Shown: piece by piece, positions 1-6,378 of the stretch | How positions within the stretch are numbered: position 1 is the first letter of the stretch | Layout of the letters: each line of letters begins with the position of its first letter | Assembly (NCBI GenBank): GCA_018826025.1 | Contig: JAHKAK010000099.1 | Coordinates: forward strand, 1-11,305 | Direction: 5' to 3' | Origin: Patescibacteria group bacterium | GTDB taxonomy: Bacteria > Patescibacteriota > Minisyncoccia > Portnoybacterales > GWB1-42-6 | DNA length: 11,305 nucleotides | Translations under genes and position numbers: made by a program | Notes under the pieces: model-generated | Database searches by the model: none | Told to the model about the DNA's origin: nothing | What the model saw: the letters and a program-made list of their open reading frames with translations, nothing else

Positions 1-21
1 ATAATTAAAATTGATGCGTAG

Positions 22-109
22 CGTCATCCTGAAGGAGCACATTCGCTTTGCTCAGTATAAACTCCGCGACTGAAGGATCTATAGATTCTTCGCTTCGCTC
101 AGAATGACG
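22..109. repeat. Palindromic repeat (family A, full copy) in the murB leader
   Basis: The outer arms, CGTCATCCTGA at 22-32 and TCAGAATGACG at 99-109, are complementary apart from one mismatch. The centre is a near-palindrome, GAAGGATCT/ATAGATTCTTC around 72-91, and a smaller GAGC...GCTC hairpin lies at 35-52. Related copies occur inside murB (363-419) and downstream of hpf (1789-1868). Over 23-80 it matches the murB copy at 50 of 58 aligned positions by hand count. It ends about 10 bases before the murB start codon, so it forms nearly the whole visible leader and could affect expression of that gene. The rest of 1-119 holds no gene that I can see. Confidence 0.8.
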
Positions 110-119
110 ATACTTTTTT

Positions 120-1106
120 ATGAATTCTGAGCTCGCAAATCTCCAAAAAAACATTAGCTTGGCCAATCATACCACTTTCCGCATTGGCGGACCGGCACGG
201 TATTTTATGGCGGTAAGAAATAGTGAAGAATTGATGGCGGCGGTGAAATGGGCGAAAGATAATTCGTTGTCTTTTTTTATTTTGGGCGGCGGGAGCAACT
301 TATTAGTGTCAGACGACGGTTTTAACGGTTTGGTGATAAAAATGCAAAGCGACAGCTTGTCTGTCGTCCTGAGGAGCACATTCGCTCCGCTCAGTATGAA
401 TTCCACGACGAAGGATCTCGAAAAAATGAAAATCATAGTTGATGCTGGTGTTCCGTTTGGACGGATAATAATGGAAACGGTTAAAGGTGGTTTTAGCGGC
501 GCGGAGTGGGGCTTTGGAATTCCGGGCACCATTGGCGGCGCCATTTGCGGCAACGCGGGGCGGCTGGGGCAGGCAATCGCGCGGGTGGTAGCCAATGTGA
601 CAGTGCTGGATGAAAATTTAAAAGTAAAAACCTTATCAAAAAGCGAATGCGATTTTGGCTATCGCGAAAGCCGTTTTAAAAAAACTAAAGAAATAATTTT
701 GTCGGCGTCTTTACTTTTTGCCAAAAAAGAGCCGGTAAAGATAGAAGCGGTTTTAAACGAAGCCAAAGCCGTGATTAAACAGTCTCCACCTTATCCTTCG
801 GCTGGTTGCGTTTTTAAGAATTATAACGTAAAAGGCGGATCGGACGTATTATTAAAAAATTATCCCAAGCTCGCCGGGCGCGTGCGTGATAACAAATTAG
901 GCGTGGGGCAGCTGATTGACCAATGCGGTTTACGCGGCCGACAAATTGGCGGCGCGAAAATCTGGGAGGGCCACGCCAATTATATGGTGAATGTTGGCAA
1001 CGCCAAAGCCCAAGATGTTTTGGAATTAATAGAGCTGGTTAAAAAATCCGTAAAAGAAAAATGGGGGATTGAGCTGGAAGAAGAGATAAGACGCGTTGGG
1101 TTTTAA
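120..1106 (+). CDS. murB: UDP-N-acetylenolpyruvoylglucosamine reductase MurB
   Basis: Cytoplasmic FAD enzyme that uses NADPH to reduce UDP-GlcNAc-enolpyruvate to UDP-MurNAc, the second committed step of peptidoglycan precursor synthesis. Seen: the N-terminal TTFRIGGPA motif (18-26), the FAD-binding GGGSNLLVSD motif (56-65), FGIPGTIGGAICGNAG (132-147), YRESRF with the probable catalytic Arg182, SAGCVFKN (227-234) and the C-terminal LEEEIRRVG containing the catalytic Glu. Position 230, the proton donor, is Cys; Ser is usual and Cys occurs in some homologues. The start fits because the conserved N-terminal motif follows closely; there is no Shine-Dalgarno site. Residues 82-100 (VVLRSTFAPLSMNSTTKDL) lie in a loop between conserved strands, have no counterpart that I recall in ordinary MurB, and are encoded by a family A repeat. 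The reading frame stays open, so the enzyme is probably functional. Length 328 aa, slightly long for the compact type because of the insert. Confidence 0.95.
   Translation: MNSELANLQKNISLANHTTFRIGGPARYFMAVRNSEELMAAVKWAKDNSLSFFILGGGSNLLVSDDGFNGLVIKMQSDSLSVVLRSTFAPLSMNSTTKDLEKMKIIVDAGVPFGRIIMETVKGGFSGAEWGFGIPGTIGGAICGNAGRLGQAIARVVANVTVLDENLKVKTLSKSECDFGYRESRFKKTKEIILSASLLFAKKEPVKIEAVLNEAKAVIKQSPPYPSAGCVFKNYNVKGGSDVLLKNYPKLAGRVRDNKLGVGQLIDQCGLRGRQIGGAKIWEGHANYMVNVGNAKAQDVLELIELVKKSVKEKWGIELEEEIRRVGF
363..419 (+). repeat. Family A half-repeat inserted in frame within murB
   Basis: The block beginning GTCGTCCTGAGGAGC and ending GAAGGATCT matches the leader copy at 23-80 with about 6 mismatches and 2 single-base gaps. 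Only the left half of the palindrome is present; the right half seen at 81-109 is missing. The block starts exactly on a codon boundary (codon 82), and 57 bases equal 19 codons, so it adds a 19-residue peptide without breaking the frame. This resembles, in principle, the Rickettsia palindromic elements that insert in coding genes. Confidence 0.85.
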
Positions 1107-1109
1107 ATC

Positions 1110-1290
1110 CGAAATCCTAAACTCTAAACAAATGCCGACTTCGTCGGCATCCCGCCAAGTCGGGATGATTGCTCAAGCAATCAAAATCATAAATTCAAAT
1201 ATTTCAAACAAAATGTGTCCGCACCCGTTTTAAATTTGGAATTTCGGTCATTGGAATTTGTTTAGGATTTAGATATTAGGATTTAGAGTT
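1110..1290. repeat. A/T-rich inverted and direct repeats flanking the hairpins
   Basis: The block after the murB stop (around 1110-1131, AAATCCTAAACTCTAAACAAA) recurs inverted and rearranged at about 1257-1290, where AGGATTTAGA also appears twice directly (1264-1273 and 1278-1287). Together they bracket the hairpin cluster. The spacer 1107-1362 holds no ORF that I can support. I recall similar low-complexity repeats between genes of candidate-phyla genomes, but this was not searched. Confidence 0.5.
1132..1182. repeat. Three tandem short hairpins after murB
   Basis: Three perfect hairpins lie back to back: ATGCCGAC-TTC-GTCGGCAT (1132-1150), ATCCCG-CCAAGT-CGGGAT (1149-1166, sharing two bases with the first) and GATTGC-TCAA-GCAATC (1167-1182). 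None is followed by a U tract, so a simple intrinsic terminator is unlikely, although they could stabilise the murB 3' end or act as a compact structured repeat. Confidence 0.7.
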
Positions 1291-1309
1291 TTTTATTTGC
1301 TTTATTCTG

Positions 1310-1338
1310 TTGCATTTATTTTTTACTAGTAGTATCAT
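1310..1338 (+). promoter_or_regulatory. Probable promoter of hpf
   Basis: TTGCAT (1310-1315), a 17-base spacer, then TATCAT (1333-1338), about 25 bases before the hpf start codon. The -10 matches the sigma-70 consensus at 5 of 6 positions and the -35 at only 3 of 6. Confidence 0.5.
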
Positions 1339-1362
1339 TAAAGTAAGAAATAAAAAATAGGT

Positions 1363-1746
1363 ATGAAAATAATTTTCAAAAGCAAAAATTTTTCTTTAAC
1401 ACCCAGCATTGAAGATTATGTTCAGAAAAAAATAAAAACACTGGAGAGGTTTTTAAAAAACTTTAATCAAGAAACAATAAAATTTGAAGTGGAGGTTGGC
1501 CGTACCACCTATCATCATAAGAGCGGCGATATTTTCCGTGCGGAAATTAATTTAAGCCTGGGTGGAAAATTATTTCGCGTGGAATCAGAACAAAGCGATC
1601 TTTTTGCCGCCATTGATGAGACACGCGATGACTTAGAACAGGAAATAAAAAAATTTAAAACAAAGAGAGACACGATTTTTATCCGCGGCGCGCGCAGCAT
1701 CAAGAAAAAATTTGGCCTCTCTGGCCTGGCGCGGTTTAAAAAATAA
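1363..1746 (+). CDS. hpf: Short ribosome hibernation-promoting factor / RaiA family
   Basis: A small ribosome-binding protein of the HPF/YfiA family that occupies the decoding region of the 30S subunit in stress or stationary phase, blocking translation and protecting idle ribosomes. Seen: the family pattern MKIIFKSKNFSLTPSIEDYV at the N-terminus, the HHKSGDIFRAEINL strand (51-64), and ESEQSDLFAAIDETRDDLEQEIKKFK (74-99), which corresponds to the family's conserved AID...L...K helix. A basic tail follows (100-127). At 127 aa it is a short form without the C-terminal dimerisation domain of long HPF. It is preceded by a likely promoter and has no clear Shine-Dalgarno site. It stands alone between two repeat-filled spacers. 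In many bacteria hpf lies next to secA; here about 7.5 kb separates them. Confidence 0.92.
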   Translation: MKIIFKSKNFSLTPSIEDYVQKKIKTLERFLKNFNQETIKFEVEVGRTTYHHKSGDIFRAEINLSLGGKLFRVESEQSDLFAAIDETRDDLEQEIKKFKTKRDTIFIRGARSIKKKFGLSGLARFKK

Positions 1747-1750
1747 ATGA

Positions 1751-1891
1751 AAAATGTAAATCTCAAAATGAAAAATGACGACTAAGTTGTCATCCTGAGC
1801 CCCGATTTTCATCGGGATAAACTCCGCGAAGGATCTCGAGATCCTTCGGGCTTTGCCCTCAGGACGACGCTTCGTGTCGATTTTACATTTT
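1751..1891. repeat. Nested inverted repeat containing a family A palindrome
   Basis: The outermost arms are AAAATGTAAAT (1751-1761) and ATTTTACATTTT (1880-1891), complementary apart from one extra T. Inside, GTCATCCTGAG (1789-1799) pairs with CTCAGGACGAC (1858-1868) apart from one mismatch. Within that are a CCCGAT-TTTC-ATCGGG hairpin (1801-1816) and a perfect 22-base palindrome with half-site CGAAGGATCTC (1827-1848). The family A ends and the GGATCT centre are shared with the copies at 22-109 and 363-419. It fills almost all of the gap between hpf and the decarboxylase gene. I see no clear promoter for the polyamine operon here; the folded RNA could act as a terminator or barrier. Confidence 0.8.
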
Positions 1892-1914
1892 GATTTTTTA
1901 ACTTTTAATTAATT

Positions 1915-2511
1915 ATGGTTCCTAGTCGAGTGTTTTTTACCAAGGGAGTCGGAGCGCATAAAGAATATTTAACTTCGTTTGAGCTGGCCCTGCGGGACGC
2001 GGGCATCGCGCCGTTCAATCTTGTGACGGTTTCCAGCATTTATCCGGCCGGTTGCAAAAGAATCTCGCGCGAAGAAGGTTTAAAATTAATTCAACCGGGC
2101 CAAATTGTTTACGTCGTAATGAGCCGCAACGCAACCAACGAACCAAATCGTTTGATTGCCGTTTCGGTGGGTTGTGCGGTGCCGGCGGACATTGATCAAT
2201 ACGGCTATCTTTCCGAGCACCATTCTTTTGGTGAAACGGATCAGAAGGCCGGCGATTATGCCGAAGATTTGGCGGCGACGATGCTGGCTTCAACATTGGG
2301 TATTGAATTTGATATTAATACCGCTTGGGATGAACGGGAAAATATTTATAAAATGAGTGGTAAAATCGTCAGAACTACTAATATCACCCAATCGGCCATT
2401 GGCAATAAAGATGGTCTTTGGACAACGGTGCTGGCGGTAGCAGTTTTTATAATGCCTGAATATTTGCAACAAAAAGAGAATGGCAATAGTAGCGGGCAGA
2501 GCCACAACTAA
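1915..2511 (+). CDS. pdaD: Pyruvoyl-dependent arginine decarboxylase
   Basis: Converts arginine to agmatine plus CO2, the entry step to putrescine by the agmatine route. The family makes its own pyruvoyl cofactor: the proenzyme cleaves itself between two serines to give a beta and an alpha chain. Seen: the cleavage motif VSSIYPAGCK with Ser40-Ser41 (family cleavage point between them), GYLSEHHSFGET (97-108) whose Glu101 probably corresponds to the catalytic glutamate of the archaeal enzyme, and a complete alpha chain to about residue 185, followed by a polar tail. Length 198 aa is slightly longer than the usual ~160-190 aa. No Shine-Dalgarno site is visible. It is first in a run of seven same-strand genes; agmatinase two genes downstream uses its product, which strongly supports the assignment. 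A histidine or ornithine specificity cannot be excluded from sequence alone but fits the context less well. Confidence 0.93.
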   Translation: MVPSRVFFTKGVGAHKEYLTSFELALRDAGIAPFNLVTVSSIYPAGCKRISREEGLKLIQPGQIVYVVMSRNATNEPNRLIAVSVGCAVPADIDQYGYLSEHHSFGETDQKAGDYAEDLAATMLASTLGIEFDINTAWDERENIYKMSGKIVRTTNITQSAIGNKDGLWTTVLAVAVFIMPEYLQQKENGNSSGQSHN

Positions 2512-2550
2512 AAAACTAAATATAGTCGGGGGGACTGTTCTCGTGTTTTT

Positions 2551-3720
2551 ATGAAACACTTAACCAGGCGCTTGGTGGGGAAAAGGGTAATCGGTGAGCC
2601 AATCACCGGCAATGAAACCACCGCGCAACTCTTTGAGAAGGCCTTTGGCGCCTACGTGGGGCGTGAAGTAAAAAATGCCTATCAAATCATCAAGCGGATG
2701 ATTGAAAAGGACCATACGATTGTTTTGGCATTGTCTGGCGCCATGACCCCGGCGGATTTTGGCGTCTCCTGCATTATTCCGTTGATCAGGTCCGGGCTGG
2801 TGGACATTATCGCGACCACGGGCGCCAATTTATATCATGATATCCAACGATTGGAAAGCGATAATTGGTTTGAGGTGAACCCTAATCAGGGAGACATAAA
2901 ATTACGCAAAGCCGGCTGGACCAGAATTTATGATACCGGTTTTCCGGAAGACGATTTATGGGAAACGGATAATTTAGTGGTTGATTTGGTGCGGCGGCCG
3001 GACTTTGCCCGACAAATGACGACGACAGAATTCCATTATTTACTCGGGCATCACTTGGCGCGTTTTGGCAGGCGGCGGTTTAAGCGGGCGGATTTGAATC
3101 GCAGCATTTTAGTGCAGGCTTATCGTAATAGCGTGCCGGTTTTTTGTGGCGCGCCCCAAGACAGCTCCATTTTTTTGAATTTGGCGTTTTTGAAAAAAAA
3201 GCTCGGTCATCGTTATAAATTTGGGATAAACCTTGAAGACGACATCCACGAATTTGGCGCTTACCATTATTTTGCTAAAAATCGTTGGAGCAAAAAATTA
3301 TCTATTATTATATTAGGCGGTGGTGTGCCTAAAAATTATTCCCTGCAGCCGGAGCCATATTTAACCCAAGTTTGTGATATTGACGTAGGCGGTTATGATA
3401 TGGATGTGCAAATTTGCGACGCGCACGTGCAAAATGGCGGTTTATCTTCTTGCACGGCCGGCGAAGCTCATACTTGGGGCAAAACCTCGGAAGATTGCAT
3501 AAAAAATTCCCAGTATGTTTTTGCCGATGTGACCGCTGTGTTTCCCTTTATCGTTCACGCCTTAATGCAGGAAGGGCTGGAACGAGAGCCACGGTGTTTG
3601 TTTGACCAGCGGGAAGAAGCAGTGACATTTTTGGACAAGGCCTTAAGAAAGCACAGCCTAAAAGATTATTTAAGCAAAGGAAGAATGAAAAATGGCCTGT
3701 TAAAGAATAGTCGTTTATGA
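2551..3720 (+). CDS. Deoxyhypusine synthase-like protein 1 (possible homospermidine/polyamine synthase)
   Basis: Deoxyhypusine synthase fold, an NAD-dependent aminobutyl transferase. Bacteria lack eIF5A, and bacterial relatives are usually assigned to homospermidine or related polyamine synthesis. Seen: LSGAMTPADFGV (61-72), TTGANLYHD (89-97), the GGGVPKN loop (256-262), and AGEAHTWGK (303-311). Lys311 aligns with human Lys329, the covalent aminobutyl carrier; Glu305 and Trp309 align with human Glu323 and Trp327. By my ungapped alignment the eukaryotic Asp316 position is Leu298, and the His after GGGVPK is Asn262, as in the second copy, so substrate binding should differ from true deoxyhypusine synthase. 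It is diverged from the second paralogue (roughly 30% identical by eye), with an Arg/Lys-rich segment at 171-179. The gap to pdaD is 39 bases; the stop overlaps the agmatinase start (ATGA), suggesting translational coupling. A G-run at 2528-2533 lies about 17 bases from the start, too far for a good ribosome site. Confidence 0.85.
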   Translation: MKHLTRRLVGKRVIGEPITGNETTAQLFEKAFGAYVGREVKNAYQIIKRMIEKDHTIVLALSGAMTPADFGVSCIIPLIRSGLVDIIATTGANLYHDIQRLESDNWFEVNPNQGDIKLRKAGWTRIYDTGFPEDDLWETDNLVVDLVRRPDFARQMTTTEFHYLLGHHLARFGRRRFKRADLNRSILVQAYRNSVPVFCGAPQDSSIFLNLAFLKKKLGHRYKFGINLEDDIHEFGAYHYFAKNRWSKKLSIIILGGGVPKNYSLQPEPYLTQVCDIDVGGYDMDVQICDAHVQNGGLSSCTAGEAHTWGKTSEDCIKNSQYVFADVTAVFPFIVHALMQEGLEREPRCLFDQREEAVTFLDKALRKHSLKDYLSKGRMKNGLLKNSRL

Positions 3721-4628
3721 AGAGAAAAAAAAGATTGAATTTTTTAGATATAGAAGAAAAACCATCAGCTAAGGCACAAGTTGTCATTGTGCCTTTTGGT
3801 TTTGAAGCCACGACTTGTTATGGGAAAGGAACAAAAAATGGTCCGAATGCCATAATTAAAGCCAGTGCTCATGTTGAGTTCTTCGACGAAGAGCTATGGC
3901 AGGAAACTTACAAAAAAGTTAATATTACAACAACCGCGTCCGTTAAACCGGCAAAAAATGTGGGTGCCGCAAAAAAGCAGATTGCCAAAATAATTGGTGA
4001 AATTTTACGGGCTAAAAAATTGCCGATAATTTTAGGCGGAGAGCACAGCATAACCCCTTTTATAATTGAAGAATATAAAAAACATTTTGATGATTTTAGT
4101 ATTTTGCAATTTGATGCACATGCTGATTTACGAAATGAATATCTAGATCAGAAATATTCGCATGCCTGCGCTATGCGGCGGTGTCTTGATTTTCCTGGTA
4201 TAAATTTGGTGCAGGCAGGAATTAGAAGTATCGCCAATGAGGAAGGCGAATTAAATTTTTGGCAAGAAAACCAGCACCGGATTAAAACTTTTTGGGCCAA
4301 AGATGTATGCGAATGGCGCAAAATTCATGCGAATTGCGCTCATGCGAATAAAAAAATAGACAAAATCGTAAAAGGCCTAAAAGAGAATGTTTATATTTCG
4401 TTTGATGTTGATGTTTTTGATTCTGGTATAATGCCGTCAACCGGTACGCCCGAGCCAGGAGGATTGGATTGGCATGAAACAATGGATATTTTACGGGTGG
4501 TTTGTGCCAAGAAAAAAATCATCGGCGCGGATTTTGTGGAATTGTCTCCCATTAAAAATTTTCCCGCGCCGGATTTTTTAGTAGCCAAGTTAATTTATAA
4601 AACCATCGGCTACGTATTTAATAACTAA
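3717..4628 (+). CDS. speB: Agmatinase (ureohydrolase family)
   Basis: Hydrolyses agmatine to putrescine and urea at a two-metal (usually Mn) centre. Seen: all metal-ligand motifs of the arginase/agmatinase fold, GGEHS (107-111, His110), FDAHAD (132-137: Asp133, His135, Asp137) and SFDVDVFD (228-235: Asp230, Asp232), plus the substrate-loop GTPEPGG (243-249) and FVELSP (273-278). The last two are more typical of agmatinase than arginase. Length 303 aa is normal. The start overlaps the preceding stop by four bases, and the next gene follows after 15 bases. With the decarboxylase upstream it completes arginine to putrescine. Formiminoglutamase or guanidino-acid ureohydrolase activity is the main alternative, but the operon argues for agmatine. 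Confidence 0.93.
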   Translation: MKRKKRLNFLDIEEKPSAKAQVVIVPFGFEATTCYGKGTKNGPNAIIKASAHVEFFDEELWQETYKKVNITTTASVKPAKNVGAAKKQIAKIIGEILRAKKLPIILGGEHSITPFIIEEYKKHFDDFSILQFDAHADLRNEYLDQKYSHACAMRRCLDFPGINLVQAGIRSIANEEGELNFWQENQHRIKTFWAKDVCEWRKIHANCAHANKKIDKIVKGLKENVYISFDVDVFDSGIMPSTGTPEPGGLDWHETMDILRVVCAKKKIIGADFVELSPIKNFPAPDFLVAKLIYKTIGYVFNN

Positions 4629-4643
4629 TTTTTAAAAACTTTT

Positions 4644-5765
4644 ATGGCAAAACAAAAAGAGTCATTGAGGCGTAAGTTATTGAGCGGTCAGAAGATTGTG
4701 GCCAGAAAAATGAAAAAGAATTTGAATGTCCAGAGTTTGGTGGACGGTTATTTTCAGGCGTATAACGCTGCCCGTCTGAACGAGGCCTGTCAGTTGTTGA
4801 CGCAAAAAATGCTGAATTCGAAAAATAACGTGACTATGGGATTAACTATCGCTGGCGCGCTGACCCCGGCGGGGATTTCGGGCATGGTGGTTTCCATGAT
4901 GGAAGCGGGCTTTATTGATTTTATTATCTCTACTGGCGCCAATCTTTATCACGATCTTCATTTTGCTTTGGGTCTGGATCCGCGCAAGGGCGCGCTTGAC
5001 ATAGACGATGCCACGCTTTGGAATAATGGCATTGTGCGCATCTATGATACTTATTTGGGCGCCGACACCTTAATTAAAACTGATAAATTCGTGGAAAATA
5101 TTTTGGCTTTTGATGAAGACCGGCCGCGAGGAGCGGTGTCCTCCAGCGCGCTGCATAACTACATTGGCCATAAAATTTTAAAGAAAACTCCGCATCCGGA
5201 AAATTCAATTTTAGCCCAGGCGGCCCGGCTGAATATTCCGGTCTACACTTCCTCGCCCGGCGATTCAACCTTTGGCATGAATTTGGCTTCTTATATTTTT
5301 GATGGCCGCGATTTGACCGTGGACCCGAATTTGGATGTTTTGGAAACAACGGCGATCGTGCTGGCGGCCAAAGAAAATGGCGTGATAATTTTGGGCGGCG
5401 GCAGTCCCAAGAATTTCTATATGCAAACCCAGCCTATGCTTTGGGAGTGCTTGGGGATTGAGAAGGGCGGGCATGATTATTTTATTCAAATCACCATGGA
5501 TTCGCCCCAGTGGGGTGGCTTATCAGGCGCCACGCCCTCGGAGGCGGTTTCCTGGGGCAAGGTAAACATGGAGGAACTTAAAAATACGGTTGTGGTCTAT
5601 ACTGATTCCACCATTGCTTCGCCGATTCTTTTTTCTTATGCTTTAAGCAAAGCTCGGCCCAGAAAACAAAAAAATCTTTTTCTAAAAAGAGAAAAAATAA
5701 TGGGTAAATTGAGAAAAGAGCAAAAAGGCATTTATTGGTGGCCGGATTACGAAAAAAGTAGATAA
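4644..5765 (+). CDS. Deoxyhypusine synthase-like protein 2 (possible homospermidine/polyamine synthase)
   Basis: Second paralogue of the NAD-dependent deoxyhypusine synthase fold in the same operon, 373 aa. Seen: AGALTPAGISG (70-80), STGANLYHD (96-104), YTSSPGDSTFG (201-211), LGGGSPKN (250-257) and GGLSGATPSEAVSWGK (291-306). Lys306 is the predicted aminobutyl-carrying lysine; Glu300 and Trp304 are also kept. This copy has the more canonical SEAVSWGK motif and is probably the standard bacterial form. Eukaryotic Asp316 aligns with Leu293. A basic N-terminal stretch (1-25) precedes the domain. It likely uses putrescine made by the three upstream genes, as aminobutyl donor, acceptor or both. Whether it works alone, on another acceptor, or as a mixed oligomer with the first copy cannot be told from sequence. 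No Shine-Dalgarno site is visible. Confidence 0.88.
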   Translation: MAKQKESLRRKLLSGQKIVARKMKKNLNVQSLVDGYFQAYNAARLNEACQLLTQKMLNSKNNVTMGLTIAGALTPAGISGMVVSMMEAGFIDFIISTGANLYHDLHFALGLDPRKGALDIDDATLWNNGIVRIYDTYLGADTLIKTDKFVENILAFDEDRPRGAVSSSALHNYIGHKILKKTPHPENSILAQAARLNIPVYTSSPGDSTFGMNLASYIFDGRDLTVDPNLDVLETTAIVLAAKENGVIILGGGSPKNFYMQTQPMLWECLGIEKGGHDYFIQITMDSPQWGGLSGATPSEAVSWGKVNMEELKNTVVVYTDSTIASPILFSYALSKARPRKQKNLFLKREKIMGKLRKEQKGIYWWPDYEKSR

Positions 5766-5790
5766 CTATAATAAAAATAAGAATTAAAAA

Positions 5791-6378
5791 ATGAAAGAAA
5801 GTGAAAAAAATCTAATAAATACAGAAGGTGAAAGAATTGAAAAAGAAAATAAAACAGAGCTACTTGGCTTAGAATTGACTGATTTTGAGGAAAAATATTT
5901 AACGGGTAGCCTAGATTTGATCAAACAACAAGAAGAGGCATTTGATGAAAACGATATTCGGGAAGCCAAGGAAGACCTAGAAAGATGCTTAAGAAATCAC
6001 GAGCGGGACATCCATTATTTTGTGGCTAAAGATAAGGCCGATCAAATTAAAGGATTAGCCGGCTATGGCCGGGAAGAATTAAGTCCGGAAGTCTATTATT
6101 TAGCATGGTTTGCGGTGGACAAGGAATTGCAAAATCAGGGGTTGGGCGGGGCGCTGCTGAAAAAGATAGAGGAGGAATTAAAAGAAAAAAGTCAGGCGCG
6201 CCAGATAATTGTGAGGGCTTGGGACAAGGGGCCAGACGATCCGCTGGAAAGATTCTACAAAAAATTTGGGTTTGAAAAAACAGGAGGGATTCCTGATTAT
6301 TGGGGCGACGGTTATGACTTAATTTTTTTTACTAAACGATTAAAACCAAAAAAAGAAGTGAAAAATGAAAATCATTGA
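5791..6378 (+). CDS. GNAT-family N-acetyltransferase
   Basis: Acetyl-CoA-dependent N-acetyltransferase; substrate unknown. Seen: motif A, with strand YYLAWFAVDKEL (102-113) followed by the pyrophosphate-binding loop QNQGLGGALL (114-123), and motif B with RFYKKFGFEKTGGIPDYW (154-171). About 75 residues, mostly acidic and helical, precede the first recognisable core strand (HYFVAKDKADQIKGLAGYG, 75-93). The C-terminus is lysine-rich. It starts 25 bases after deoxyhypusine-synthase-like protein 2 and overlaps the amidohydrolase by 14 bases, so it looks co-transcribed with the polyamine genes. Polyamine or amine acetylation is possible from the context, but no substrate motif was recognised. Confidence 0.85.
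   Translation: MKESEKNLINTEGERIEKENKTELLGLELTDFEEKYLTGSLDLIKQQEEAFDENDIREAKEDLERCLRNHERDIHYFVAKDKADQIKGLAGYGREELSPEVYYLAWFAVDKELQNQGLGGALLKKIEEELKEKSQARQIIVRAWDKGPDDPLERFYKKFGFEKTGGIPDYWGDGYDLIFFTKRLKPKKEVKNENH

Noticed and set aside
167..595. Reverse-strand ORF opposite murB, and similar minus-strand ORFs opposite hpf, pdaD, the DHS-like genes, agmatinase, the GNAT genes and secA
   Set aside because: They lie antisense to well-supported genes, show no recognisable domains, and their sequences are what the complementary strand of those genes would give.
3717..4628. Arginase in place of agmatinase
   Set aside because: GTPEPGG and the FVELSP motif, and the arginine decarboxylase in the same operon, favour agmatine as substrate.
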